From contig JAQGOP010000007.1 of NCBI GenBank assembly GCA_028293545.1, positions 1-64,000 of the forward strand: DNA of 64,000 nucleotides. The letters run 5' to 3'. Shown one piece after another: positions 24,535 through 32,495 of this stretch. How positions within the stretch are numbered: position 1 is the stretch's first letter; each line of letters begins with the position of its first letter. Source of the DNA: Verrucomicrobiota bacterium. GTDB taxonomy: Bacteria > Verrucomicrobiota > Verrucomicrobiia > Opitutales > Opitutaceae. Below the pieces are notes generated by a model. It was given only the letters and a program-made list of their open reading frames with translations. It made no database searches and was not told where the DNA came from. Made by a program: the position numbers and the translations under genes.

Positions 24535-26916
24535 ATGAAATTGTACCCCCCAATAAAGCTACTCGCGCTCATCGGCGCGTTCGCGTTGGCCTCGATCGCC
24601 CCCAGCACTGTCCGCGCCCAGTCAACGACTACGACTGCGACGACCCCAGCAACTACGATCCCGGCCGATCAAGAAGAGAATCCGATCAAACTGAGTCCTT
24701 TCGAAGTGCGCTCCGACAACAACGTCGGCTATGGAGCTTCGAGCACCTCGACCGCCAGTCGCGTGGCCCAAGCTTATATCGATGTGCCCCAGACGGTGAA
24801 CGTCATCACGAGCCAGTACATCGACGATTTGAATATCATCGATGAACGCGCGCTCCTGCAGAACGTGCCGAATGTATTGCTGGGATTCGACACCAACAAT
24901 TCGCGCATCATTCGCGCCAGCCAGGTCAACGCGACCTACATGAACGGGATGCTCCAGCTCGTCACCGCCCAGGCGCCGCCAATCGCGTTTTTCGATCGGG
25001 TGGAAATCGTCAAGGGCCCCTCCTCCGCCGGATTCGGCGTGGGCGAGCCCGGCGGCATCATCAACTATGTCTCGAAAACGCCCACGGGCGTGAATCGCAC
25101 CAAGCTCAGCCTGGGGGTGGGTAACTATGACAATTATAAATTCGCCGTGGATACCCAAGGGATCTCGCCCACCATGCCGAAGCTGAGCTACCGCCTGAAT
25201 GCCTTCTGGGACCAGGGTAATTATAGGATCCCGGTTTGGGTTCACAAGGGAGCGGGTGCGCAGCTCGCGCTGAAGTACCAGATCGATGCGAAAACGACGG
25301 CGCAATTGATCACGGGGTATTCGGACATTCTCACCCCGGCTGACAACAACCTTTCGGCGATCTGGCAGCAGTCCACGCTTTATACCGTGTGGCGCAGCTT
25401 GACCGGCGATGATTACCCCGCGCTGCCCAACACGCCGAGGAACCCGGGCAACAGCGTGCAGGACTGGGCGAAGGGTGCGACGCTCATGCCGAACAATTTT
25501 AATCCCAATCCTCCCTGGGGCGGATTCCAGAACCAGTCGTTCAACCTGACGTTCCTGGTGGACCATAGCTTCAACGAGCACCTCCACCTCCGGAACTCAT
25601 TCGAGACCTCGACGGACAACTGGACCTACAAGATGTCGCAGATTTCCTCGCTGCAGTCCAACCCGGTGGGATTTCCGCCCGGCCTGTATACCGACATTGC
25701 CCGTAACTATTCCGAGCGTCAGGCCCATGGCTTGGTCGATGATATAGATTTCTTGGCTGACTATAAGTTCAACCGGTTCATCCACTCCAAGACCCTGATC
25801 GGCGCTGTCTATAGCCAGGTCGCGGCCACCGGGATGTCCTATCAGCCTGCTGAAGTTGACTCCCAAGGTCGCCCCACTCTGGCGAGCCTGGCCAATCCGA
25901 GCCGGGAGCAGATGGGTGATCCCGCGGACAAACGCCTCTATACGTCCAGGAGCGCCGGACGAAGCTTCGGCACCGGCTGGTATATCCAGGAAGACTTGGG
26001 ACTTTTTGACGACCGCCTCACGCTGTCGGCTTCCTGGCGCAATGATTACCAGCATTCCTGGGGCCTCAACTACCTGACCCAGACCAGCGGCAACTTGGGT
26101 GGCTGGAAGGATAACAAGGGCGTGCCGCGCTTTTCTGTCAGCGTCAAACCGACGAAGAACCTGACGATCTACGGATTGTATTCAGAGCATGCCGACCCGC
26201 TCCAATCCACCGGCAAGTACTTCATCGTGTTGGGAAACCCGGATGCGGCCACCCGGGCCAAATACGGCAACTTCGCCGAAATCGAGTACTTCAACCCGGG
26301 CGGAAAGCTTGTGGAAGGCGGCATCAAAGGGACGTATTTCGACGGCAAGCTGACGTTTAGCTTCAATTATTTCCATGAAATCAACACGGGGCAGGTTTTC
26401 GGCCGCGTGCAGCAGCAGGACTACGATGCTTCCGGCAAGCAAGTGGACCAGATCGGCATCAACCTGATCAGCGGCGTCAACGCCCATGGATACGAATGGG
26501 AAATTTTCGGACAACCGACGGAACGACTGAGCTTCATCGTGAATTACGGCCAAACCAAGGGCCATTATCCCGACTTCGGGAACGGCAATCCCCATTGGTG
26601 GGGCCAAGCGCCTGGCATGTTCGGCCATGGCAAATACGATTTCGGCGACCTCAAGGGCAATGGATGGTATGTAACCTTTGGCGGCCAGTATTTCTGGGGA
26701 TACTGGAATTACCAGGATCCCTATGTTTGGCAGCGTGCCGGCCAATACTCGATGGATGCGGGCATCGGCTTTCGCTGGGACCATGGCCATCAGAGCATAT
26801 ATCTTAACGATAATAACTTCACCAACCAGCTGGTCGTGGTCGGAAATGAAGACAACGTGCCCTGGACGGTGCTGCCGCACGAACAGGGATATATTACCTA
26901 TACCTATACTTTCTAG
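24535..26916 (+). CDS. TonB-dependent outer-membrane receptor 2
   Basis: The 793-residue protein has a signal peptide ending near residue 28 (STVRAQ), a low-complexity threonine linker, and the LSPFEVRSDNNVGYGAS segment common at the head of Opitutaceae receptors. The plug domain has DVPQTVNVITSQYIDD, FFDRVEIVKGPSSAGFGVGEPGGIINYVSKTP. The beta-barrel ends in the aromatic YTYTF. There is no STN domain, so it is a transporter without sigma signalling, unlike the receptor at 4073. The plug resembles siderophore-type receptors, but sugar or cofactor uptake is possible. A strong terminator lies 35 bp after the stop, so it is a single-gene unit. Confidence 0.9.
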   Translation: MKLYPPIKLLALIGAFALASIAPSTVRAQSTTTTATTPATTIPADQEENPIKLSPFEVRSDNNVGYGASSTSTASRVAQAYIDVPQTVNVITSQYIDDLNIIDERALLQNVPNVLLGFDTNNSRIIRASQVNATYMNGMLQLVTAQAPPIAFFDRVEIVKGPSSAGFGVGEPGGIINYVSKTPTGVNRTKLSLGVGNYDNYKFAVDTQGISPTMPKLSYRLNAFWDQGNYRIPVWVHKGAGAQLALKYQIDAKTTAQLITGYSDILTPADNNLSAIWQQSTLYTVWRSLTGDDYPALPNTPRNPGNSVQDWAKGATLMPNNFNPNPPWGGFQNQSFNLTFLVDHSFNEHLHLRNSFETSTDNWTYKMSQISSLQSNPVGFPPGLYTDIARNYSERQAHGLVDDIDFLADYKFNRFIHSKTLIGAVYSQVAATGMSYQPAEVDSQGRPTLASLANPSREQMGDPADKRLYTSRSAGRSFGTGWYIQEDLGLFDDRLTLSASWRNDYQHSWGLNYLTQTSGNLGGWKDNKGVPRFSVSVKPTKNLTIYGLYSEHADPLQSTGKYFIVLGNPDAATRAKYGNFAEIEYFNPGGKLVEGGIKGTYFDGKLTFSFNYFHEINTGQVFGRVQQQDYDASGKQVDQIGINLISGVNAHGYEWEIFGQPTERLSFIVNYGQTKGHYPDFGNGNPHWWGQAPGMFGHGKYDFGDLKGNGWYVTFGGQYFWGYWNYQDPYVWQRAGQYSMDAGIGFRWDHGHQSIYLNDNNFTNQLVVVGNEDNVPWTVLPHEQGYITYTYTF

Positions 26917-26951
26917 CCCGGGGGCTAGAGTGGGTCTGATCGGTGTGTTTG

Positions 26952-26987
26952 ATGGGCGCCTTCTAACCCAAGGCGCCCATTTTTTTT
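26952..26987 (+). terminator. Rho-independent terminator after TonB receptor 2
   Basis: An 11-bp perfect stem (ATGGGCGCCTT with AAGGCGCCCAT) around CTAACCC is followed by seven or more T. It is textbook in form and starts 35 bp after the stop. Confidence 0.95.
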
Positions 26988-27072
26988 CCAATCGCCCGTG
27001 CGGTGATAAAACCCGCCAGGAACCCATACTAGGAATCGACTAGGGAAGCGTGCGGCTTACGCTTTTCACCCC

Positions 27073-29067
27073 ATGGACCAAGCCACCCCGAAAATTGACC
27101 GGGGCGTGATTTTAGCGTGGGTGATCATCATCCTCGCCGCGTGGGCCGCGTATGGAAACAGCTTCGCGGGACCCTTCGTCTTTGATGGCCAGGCCACCAT
27201 CCGGGACAACCCGAGCATTCGTCAGCTTTGGCCGCTCGGGCCGGCCCTAAGTCCACCGAGCGATGGGTCGCCGGTGAGTGGCCGACCGATCGCGAACTTG
27301 TCCTTTGCGCTCAATCACGCCGTCGGCGGCTTCGAGGTGCGTGGCTATCACGCGCTGAACCTCGCGATCCATATCCTGGCGGGCCTGACCTTCTTCGGGA
27401 TCATGCGCCGGACGTTGGCCGGAATTCCCGCGGCTCAGGCTGCAGGATTTGGCTCGCGGCGCGATTGGGCGCCGCTGGCAGCGGCGGTCATCTGGACCGT
27501 GCATCCCTTGCAGACCGAGGCAGTGACGTACCTCGCGCAACGATCGGAGTCGCTGATGGGCCTGTTCTATTTTCTCACCCTGTATGGTTTTATCCGCGGC
27601 GGGGAAGGAAGAGGGCCCGCCGGGAAAATGGCTTACTGCTGGCTCGGGCTATCCTGGCTGGCTTGCTTGCTGGGGATGGCGACCAAGGAGGTGATGGCCT
27701 CTGCGCCGGCGATGGTTTTTCTTTATGATCGCACGTTTGTCGCGGGCAGCTTTCGGACGGCATGGAACCGGCGACGCGTCTACTATGCGGGTCTCTTCGG
27801 CACGTGGCTCCTGCTCATCGGGCTGATGGTCCAGACCGGCTCGCGCGGCGGCACGGTGGGATTCCATACGAACATGCCGTGGTGGGACTACGCCCTGCAC
27901 CAGTCCGCGGCGATCGTGCACTACCTGCGGCTATCCGTTTGGCCTCATCCATTGGTCATCGATTATGGGCTGACGTGGGGGGCTTCTCCGCTGATGACCG
28001 CGCTCGATGGCTTGATCGTCGCTGGACTCGTCGGGGCCACGGGGATCGCGATTTGGCGCCGTTCCGCGCTGGGATTTCTTGGCGCCTGGTTTTTCGCCAT
28101 ATTGGCGCCAAGCTCGAGTGTCGTGCCGATCGCGACCGAGATCGTGGCCGAACATCGGATGTATCTCCCCCTCGCAGCCTTGGTGGTGCTCGTCGTCCTG
28201 GGGTCGTGGAAACTTTTCGGCGGAAAAAGCCTGCCTCTTTTCGTCGTGCTGGCTTTGGGATTGATCGGGGTCACGTGGCGGCGCAACGAAGACTATCGCA
28301 GCGAGCGGGCGCTATGGGCCCAGACGGTGGAAGCCGCTCCTCGCAATCCTGGTGCGCACAACAATCTGGCGAAGGCATTGCTCGAGGAAAAAGATTTTTC
28401 CGGAGCCGATCGGGAGTTTACCGAAGCTTTGCGCCTCAACCCGAATTTACCGGGTGCATGGAACAACGCAGGCGCGCTCCGGTTGCATGAAGGCAAAGTT
28501 CTGGAAGCCATCGCCGCCTACGAAAATGCGCTGCGCCTGGTTCCGGACTATGCCGACGCGCGTGCTGGGTTGGGACGCGCCTTGGTGCAAGCTGGGCGGC
28601 TCCCCGAGGCGATACTCCAATTTGAAAGAACGCTGGCGTTGCGTCCCGATTCCGTCGAAACGCACAACTTTCTGGCCTTTGCATGGTACAAGAGCGGACG
28701 AAAGGAAGAGGCCATCGCCGAATATAGGAACGTCCTCCGCCTCAAACCCGATCACTCGGAGGCTGGCTACAATCTGGCCAACCTCCTGGCGCAGAGCGGC
28801 CGGGTGGCGGAGTCGGTCGGCTATTTTGAGCAAATCCTGCGGATAAAACCCGACTGGTTGGAGGCGCGAATCAACCTGGGCAGCGCGTTCATCGCCACGG
28901 GTCGAATTGCAGAGGCGATCGCTCAATTTGAAGCCGCGGTCAGGCTGCGTCCCGATTATGCCGCGGCTCATTACGACCTCGCCATCGCGTTGCGGACGGT
29001 TGGCCGCGAAGAGGAAGCGAAGGCTGAATTCGAGACGGCGGCCAAACTCGGGGTGACGCCGCCATGA
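27073..29067 (+). CDS. TMTC-like membrane protein with C-terminal TPR repeats
   Basis: The 664-residue protein has about 9-11 hydrophobic helices in the first 400 residues. Motifs include FVFDGQATIRDNPSI after the first helix, SGRPIANLSFALNHAVGGFEVRGYHALNLAIHIL, and WTVHPLQTEAVTYLAQRSESL. Residues 420-655 form about six tetratricopeptide repeats (NPGAHNNLAKALLEE, NLPGAWNNAGALRLHEGK, YADARAGLGRALVQAGRLPEA and so on). This matches the TMTC/GT-C-like group, whose eukaryotic members are O-mannosyltransferases; bacterial members are little studied. The DN after the first helix could act as the acidic motif of GT-C enzymes. It appears to stand alone. Confidence 0.8.
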   Translation: MDQATPKIDRGVILAWVIIILAAWAAYGNSFAGPFVFDGQATIRDNPSIRQLWPLGPALSPPSDGSPVSGRPIANLSFALNHAVGGFEVRGYHALNLAIHILAGLTFFGIMRRTLAGIPAAQAAGFGSRRDWAPLAAAVIWTVHPLQTEAVTYLAQRSESLMGLFYFLTLYGFIRGGEGRGPAGKMAYCWLGLSWLACLLGMATKEVMASAPAMVFLYDRTFVAGSFRTAWNRRRVYYAGLFGTWLLLIGLMVQTGSRGGTVGFHTNMPWWDYALHQSAAIVHYLRLSVWPHPLVIDYGLTWGASPLMTALDGLIVAGLVGATGIAIWRRSALGFLGAWFFAILAPSSSVVPIATEIVAEHRMYLPLAALVVLVVLGSWKLFGGKSLPLFVVLALGLIGVTWRRNEDYRSERALWAQTVEAAPRNPGAHNNLAKALLEEKDFSGADREFTEALRLNPNLPGAWNNAGALRLHEGKVLEAIAAYENALRLVPDYADARAGLGRALVQAGRLPEAILQFERTLALRPDSVETHNFLAFAWYKSGRKEEAIAEYRNVLRLKPDHSEAGYNLANLLAQSGRVAESVGYFEQILRIKPDWLEARINLGSAFIATGRIAEAIAQFEAAVRLRPDYAAAHYDLAIALRTVGREEEAKAEFETAAKLGVTPP

Positions 29068-29229
29068 CCCGGGCATGGACAGCGCGTCGTGGAGTGGCTC
29101 CCTAATAGGGCCACCGTATTCGGTTTGAGTCGTTCCGCGCCCGTTTCAATCATCCCGGTTTGCGGCGCCAACCCCCCAGGCCTGCATATCCCCACGCTCG
29201 TTTTGCCCGTTAATGTTGGTTGCCCCCTC

Positions 29230-30621
29230 ATGTCTTCCTCCTCCCTCCCCACGAGCGACGCCAAGGCCGAAAAGGCGCGGAGTTATTACATCTTCTCAAC
29301 GGCGCTGACGGCGGCGATCAGCGGGTTCCTGCTGGGATACGACGGCTCCATTCTCGGTGCAGCGATCCTGTACTTGCGCGATCATTTTCACCTCAGCCCG
29401 CAAATGATGGGCTTCGTGATGGGCAGTGCCGTGATCGGCTGCATTGTGGGGCCGTTTACCGGCGGATGGTTCTGCGATCGTTTTGGGCGGGAAAAAACCA
29501 TGATCGGCGCGGCCTTTCTGCTCGCGGTGGGAGGGTTTGCCACCGCGATCGCAAGCAGCGTGGCGGTCTTCGTGATCTTTCGGATTGTCTGCGGCTTTGC
29601 ACTCGGCGTGAGCGCGATCGCTTCGCCGATGTACATTGCCGAAGTGGCGCCGCCCCGCATCCGGGGCAAACTCGGGTTGACGTTCCAACTGGCGATCGTG
29701 GTGGGCTCGGCCGCCGCCCCCTTGGTCGCTTACCCGATGGCTTTGCATCTGCCCGCCGAAACGGCATGGCGTTCGATGATCGCTTCGCAACTGGTGATGT
29801 TGATTCCCCTGATTTATTTCCTCTTCCAATTGCCGCCCAGCCCGAGGTGGCTCGCCGACCGGGGCCGGTTTGAAGAAGCGTTGGTGGTGCTCCGCAAGGT
29901 GCACGAGCCCCTCCTGGCCGAGCGCGAGTTGGTCGAGATCAAAGCGGCCGTGAATGAGGAGGAGGGCGGATGGGCGGAATTGTTTCAGCCCGGGATTCGC
30001 TTCGCCCTCGTGATCGGTTTGCTGCTCGCGTTTTTCAACAACTGGACGGGTTGGTCGGCGATGGGCGGTTATATCACAAACCTCGTGGAGATGTCCGGTG
30101 TCACGAGCCATAGCACGGCGATCCTCCAGTTCGCCTTCACGTATGTGGCCATGACGATCATGACGATCGTCTCAATGTGGCTCGTCGATCGCGTGGGGCG
30201 GCGGCCGCTGTGGATTTTCGCGTCCTTCCTGATGGCCGCCGTCACTTTGGCGACGGGGTTGGTCTTTCATTTTCACCTCCACGGGCCCGTCGTTTTACTG
30301 GTCCTGATTTTGTGCACGGTGCCCCATGGCATCGCGCTTGGTGGACTGCCTTGGCTGATGATGTCGGAGCTGTTTCCGAACCGGCTTCGCGCCAAGGCGG
30401 TGGCGCTCACGACGACGTTCCTCTTCGTCGTGATCTTCAGTTGCGGCCAGTTGTTCCCGATCCTCGTGCAGATCTCCACCGACCGAATCGGATCCGCCGC
30501 CGGCGTCTTCTGGCTTTTCACCTTCATCTGCCTGCTGGCCGCGCTGTTTGGTTTTACGATCATGCCCGAGACCAAGGGACGAACCTTGGAAGACATTTCG
30601 AATTCGTTGAAGCGCGACTGA
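29230..30621 (+). CDS. MFS sugar porter
   Basis: From ATG 29230 the product is 463 residues with 12 helices. All the sugar-porter signatures are visible: GFLLGYDGSILG in helix 1, DRFGREK, the RxxxG-type FALGVSAIASPMYIAEVAPPRIRG, PPSPRWLADRGR in the central loop, DRVGRRPL, and PETKGRTLEDI at the end. It imports a sugar or sugar acid by proton symport. A frame extension to 29089 is rejected because it lacks protein character. The Ldh-family gene follows 33 bp later and probably acts on the imported compound or its product. Confidence 0.92.
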   Translation: MSSSSLPTSDAKAEKARSYYIFSTALTAAISGFLLGYDGSILGAAILYLRDHFHLSPQMMGFVMGSAVIGCIVGPFTGGWFCDRFGREKTMIGAAFLLAVGGFATAIASSVAVFVIFRIVCGFALGVSAIASPMYIAEVAPPRIRGKLGLTFQLAIVVGSAAAPLVAYPMALHLPAETAWRSMIASQLVMLIPLIYFLFQLPPSPRWLADRGRFEEALVVLRKVHEPLLAERELVEIKAAVNEEEGGWAELFQPGIRFALVIGLLLAFFNNWTGWSAMGGYITNLVEMSGVTSHSTAILQFAFTYVAMTIMTIVSMWLVDRVGRRPLWIFASFLMAAVTLATGLVFHFHLHGPVVLLVLILCTVPHGIALGGLPWLMMSELFPNRLRAKAVALTTTFLFVVIFSCGQLFPILVQISTDRIGSAAGVFWLFTFICLLAALFGFTIMPETKGRTLEDISNSLKRD

Positions 30622-30654
30622 TCGCCGCCCGGCCCGAAACCCGTCCGTGTTTTT

Positions 30655-31725
30655 ATGAATCCAATTCCAGTCAGTGAGCTGAAGGCCTTTGTCGTGGAAG
30701 TGTTGGTCGCATGTGGAGTTTCCGCGGAAGACTCGGATGTCGCCGCTGAAGTCCTCGTCACCACCGATAGCTGGGGCGTTTTCAGCCACGGCACCAAGTC
30801 GCTTCACGGATATTGCCGCCGGCTGCAGAAGAAGGGCCTCAACCCTCGAGGGAAACCCAAGGTGGAAAAGGAAGGCCCGGCGTGGGCGCTGGTCGACGGC
30901 GATTCGGCCCTGGCGATGGTCACCGGTGTATTTGCGATGCGATTGGCGATCGCGAAGGCCCAACATTCCGGCATCGCCTTGGTCACCGTGCACAACAGCT
31001 GCCATTTCGGCGCCGCTGGCTACTATGCCTCGCTCGCCGCTGCCGCCGGCCAGATTGGTTTCGCTTTCAGTAACGATTTTCCGAGCGTCACCGCACCCGG
31101 CTCGCAAGGCCCGGTGATGGGCAGCAATCCTTTTGCGTTTTCCGCGCCGTCGGGCCGTGAAGGGACGATGGTGCTGGACATGGCCACGGCGGAGGCCGCC
31201 GGCGGAAAGGTTTCCGCGGCTGCCGCCGAGGGGAAATCGGTTCCGAATACATGGCTGGTCGATCTCCAGGGCCGGCCGACTATCGACCCGAACCAGTTTT
31301 TGCAGCATAAGGCTTTTCTCGCGCCGATGGCGGGGCACAAAGGCTATGGCCTCGCGTTGATGATCGAAATTCTCTCGGGAGCCCTGTCCGGGGCCGCGAT
31401 GCGCGAGCAGGTGGGCAAATGGTATTGGGAGCCGCGCGATATCAGCACCGATCACAGCCATGCTTTTATCGCGATCAATCCGGCGGTGTTCCTGGGTGCG
31501 GACATCATGCCGGCTCGAATGGACGAGTTGTTCCAAGATATCCGCAGCGGGCCGGTGGTTCCCGGCATGGGTAACGTCAAGATTCCCGGAGACATCGAGC
31601 GGGAAAAACGGGCGAAGGCGCTGCAGGCCGGCATCGAATTTCCCGTGGAAGTCCTCCAATTGCTGCAGGTCGCAGCCGAGGAAAACGGTTGCGCGATCCC
31701 GAGGTTTCTTCGCGCTTCAGGATAG
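30655..31725 (+). CDS. Ldh-family NAD(P)-dependent oxidoreductase (copy 1)
   Basis: The 356-residue enzyme belongs to the malate/L-lactate/ureidoglycolate/diketogulonate reductase family with its unusual non-Rossmann NAD fold. Diagnostic segments are TTDSWGVFSHGTKSL with the conserved histidine, NSCHFGAAGYYA, GSNPFAFSAPSG and GHKGYGLALMIEILSG. It reduces or oxidises a 2-hydroxy/2-oxo acid; sugar-acid members include 2,3-diketo-L-gulonate reductase and KDG-type reductases. It follows the sugar porter by 33 bp. A close paralogue is at 59855-60913 in the other catabolic block. The precise substrate is not known. Confidence 0.88.
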   Translation: MNPIPVSELKAFVVEVLVACGVSAEDSDVAAEVLVTTDSWGVFSHGTKSLHGYCRRLQKKGLNPRGKPKVEKEGPAWALVDGDSALAMVTGVFAMRLAIAKAQHSGIALVTVHNSCHFGAAGYYASLAAAAGQIGFAFSNDFPSVTAPGSQGPVMGSNPFAFSAPSGREGTMVLDMATAEAAGGKVSAAAAEGKSVPNTWLVDLQGRPTIDPNQFLQHKAFLAPMAGHKGYGLALMIEILSGALSGAAMREQVGKWYWEPRDISTDHSHAFIAINPAVFLGADIMPARMDELFQDIRSGPVVPGMGNVKIPGDIEREKRAKALQAGIEFPVEVLQLLQVAAEENGCAIPRFLRASG

Positions 31726-31787
31726 GAGGAGGCCGCCCATAACGTGTTCCACGCAGGAACCTGGCGGCGGTCCCAGCGATCCCGCCC

Positions 31788-31805
31788 ACCCGCGATGTCG
31801 CGGGT
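31788..31805. terminator. Short perfect hairpin between convergent genes
   Basis: ACCCGCGA and TCGCGGGT are exact inverted copies with a two-base gap, touching the leftward aldolase stop codon and 62 bp after the rightward Ldh stop. It has no T-run, so it may only be a weak shared 3' structure. Confidence 0.35.
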
Positions 31806-32476
31806 CAGCGGACCGCTTCGGCCGGGACGGATAAAGCGAGTGTTTCGCGCAAAACTTTCTCCAATCCTTCGCCATGGAGATCGTGCAGCCAGCCGGCGAT
31901 TACTCCCGCCACCAAGCGGTGCGACAGATGGGACGCGAAGTTCGCTTGGGTGACCCCATACGCCGCAATCAAGCGAAGCGGCGTGTGGCCGTAAGGGCTG
32001 TTGAGGGCGTCGAGGTAGGTGGTTCCTTCCGGGAGGAGTTTTTCCAGCGCATGCAATTCGACCGGGAAAAGTTTCTGCAGCACAAAGCCACGGCGCAGCG
32101 CGACGGCCACGTCGGTGGGAGTGCAGACCCCGGGAATGAAGGGCAGGCGGTGCAGATTTGCCGCTTCGCCGACCACGACATCCATCGCCGGGCTCACGAT
32201 GAATTGGGCGCCCGCTTGGGCGGCCGCTTCGACTTGCAGGGGAGTCAGCACGGTGCCCGCCCCGATCAGCAAGCCCGGGAACTGTTTGCGCGCGACCCGG
32301 ATGGTTTCCAGGGCGAACGGTGTGCGCAGGAGAATCTCCACCATCCCGTGCCCGGCCTTCTGATATTGGGCGATGTCCTCGAGGGTTACCGCGGGCTGCG
32401 TCGGAATGAGGGTAGGCAGCGTCTTTTGTCGCTGCAGTACATCGATGAGTTCGGTGGAGGATTTGGGAGCTTTCAT
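31805..32476 (-). CDS. eda: KDPG/KHG aldolase family (bifunctional 2-keto-3-deoxy-6-phosphogluconate / 4-hydroxy-2-oxoglutarate aldolase)
   Basis: The 223-residue TIM-barrel class I aldolase has the expected layout: TLIPTQPAVTLEDI with VEILLRTPFALETI, GAGTVLTPLQVEAA, AQFIVSPAMD, LPFIPGVCTPTDV and the Schiff-base lysine in LQKLFPVE. It splits 2-keto-3-deoxy acid phosphates to pyruvate and a triose phosphate or glyoxylate. VEILLRTPFALETI carries the catalytic glutamate region. It follows the esterase gene by 19 bp in the same leftward operon, so it serves sugar-acid breakdown. The gene symbol reflects the family; sugar specificity may differ, for example galactonate-type. Confidence 0.88.
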   Translation of the reverse strand: MKAPKSSTELIDVLQRQKTLPTLIPTQPAVTLEDIAQYQKAGHGMVEILLRTPFALETIRVARKQFPGLLIGAGTVLTPLQVEAAAQAGAQFIVSPAMDVVVGEAANLHRLPFIPGVCTPTDVAVALRRGFVLQKLFPVELHALEKLLPEGTTYLDALNSPYGHTPLRLIAAYGVTQANFASHLSHRLVAGVIAGWLHDLHGEGLEKVLRETLALSVPAEAVR

Positions 32477-32495
32477 ACAGAGTGAGGAGGGCCGA

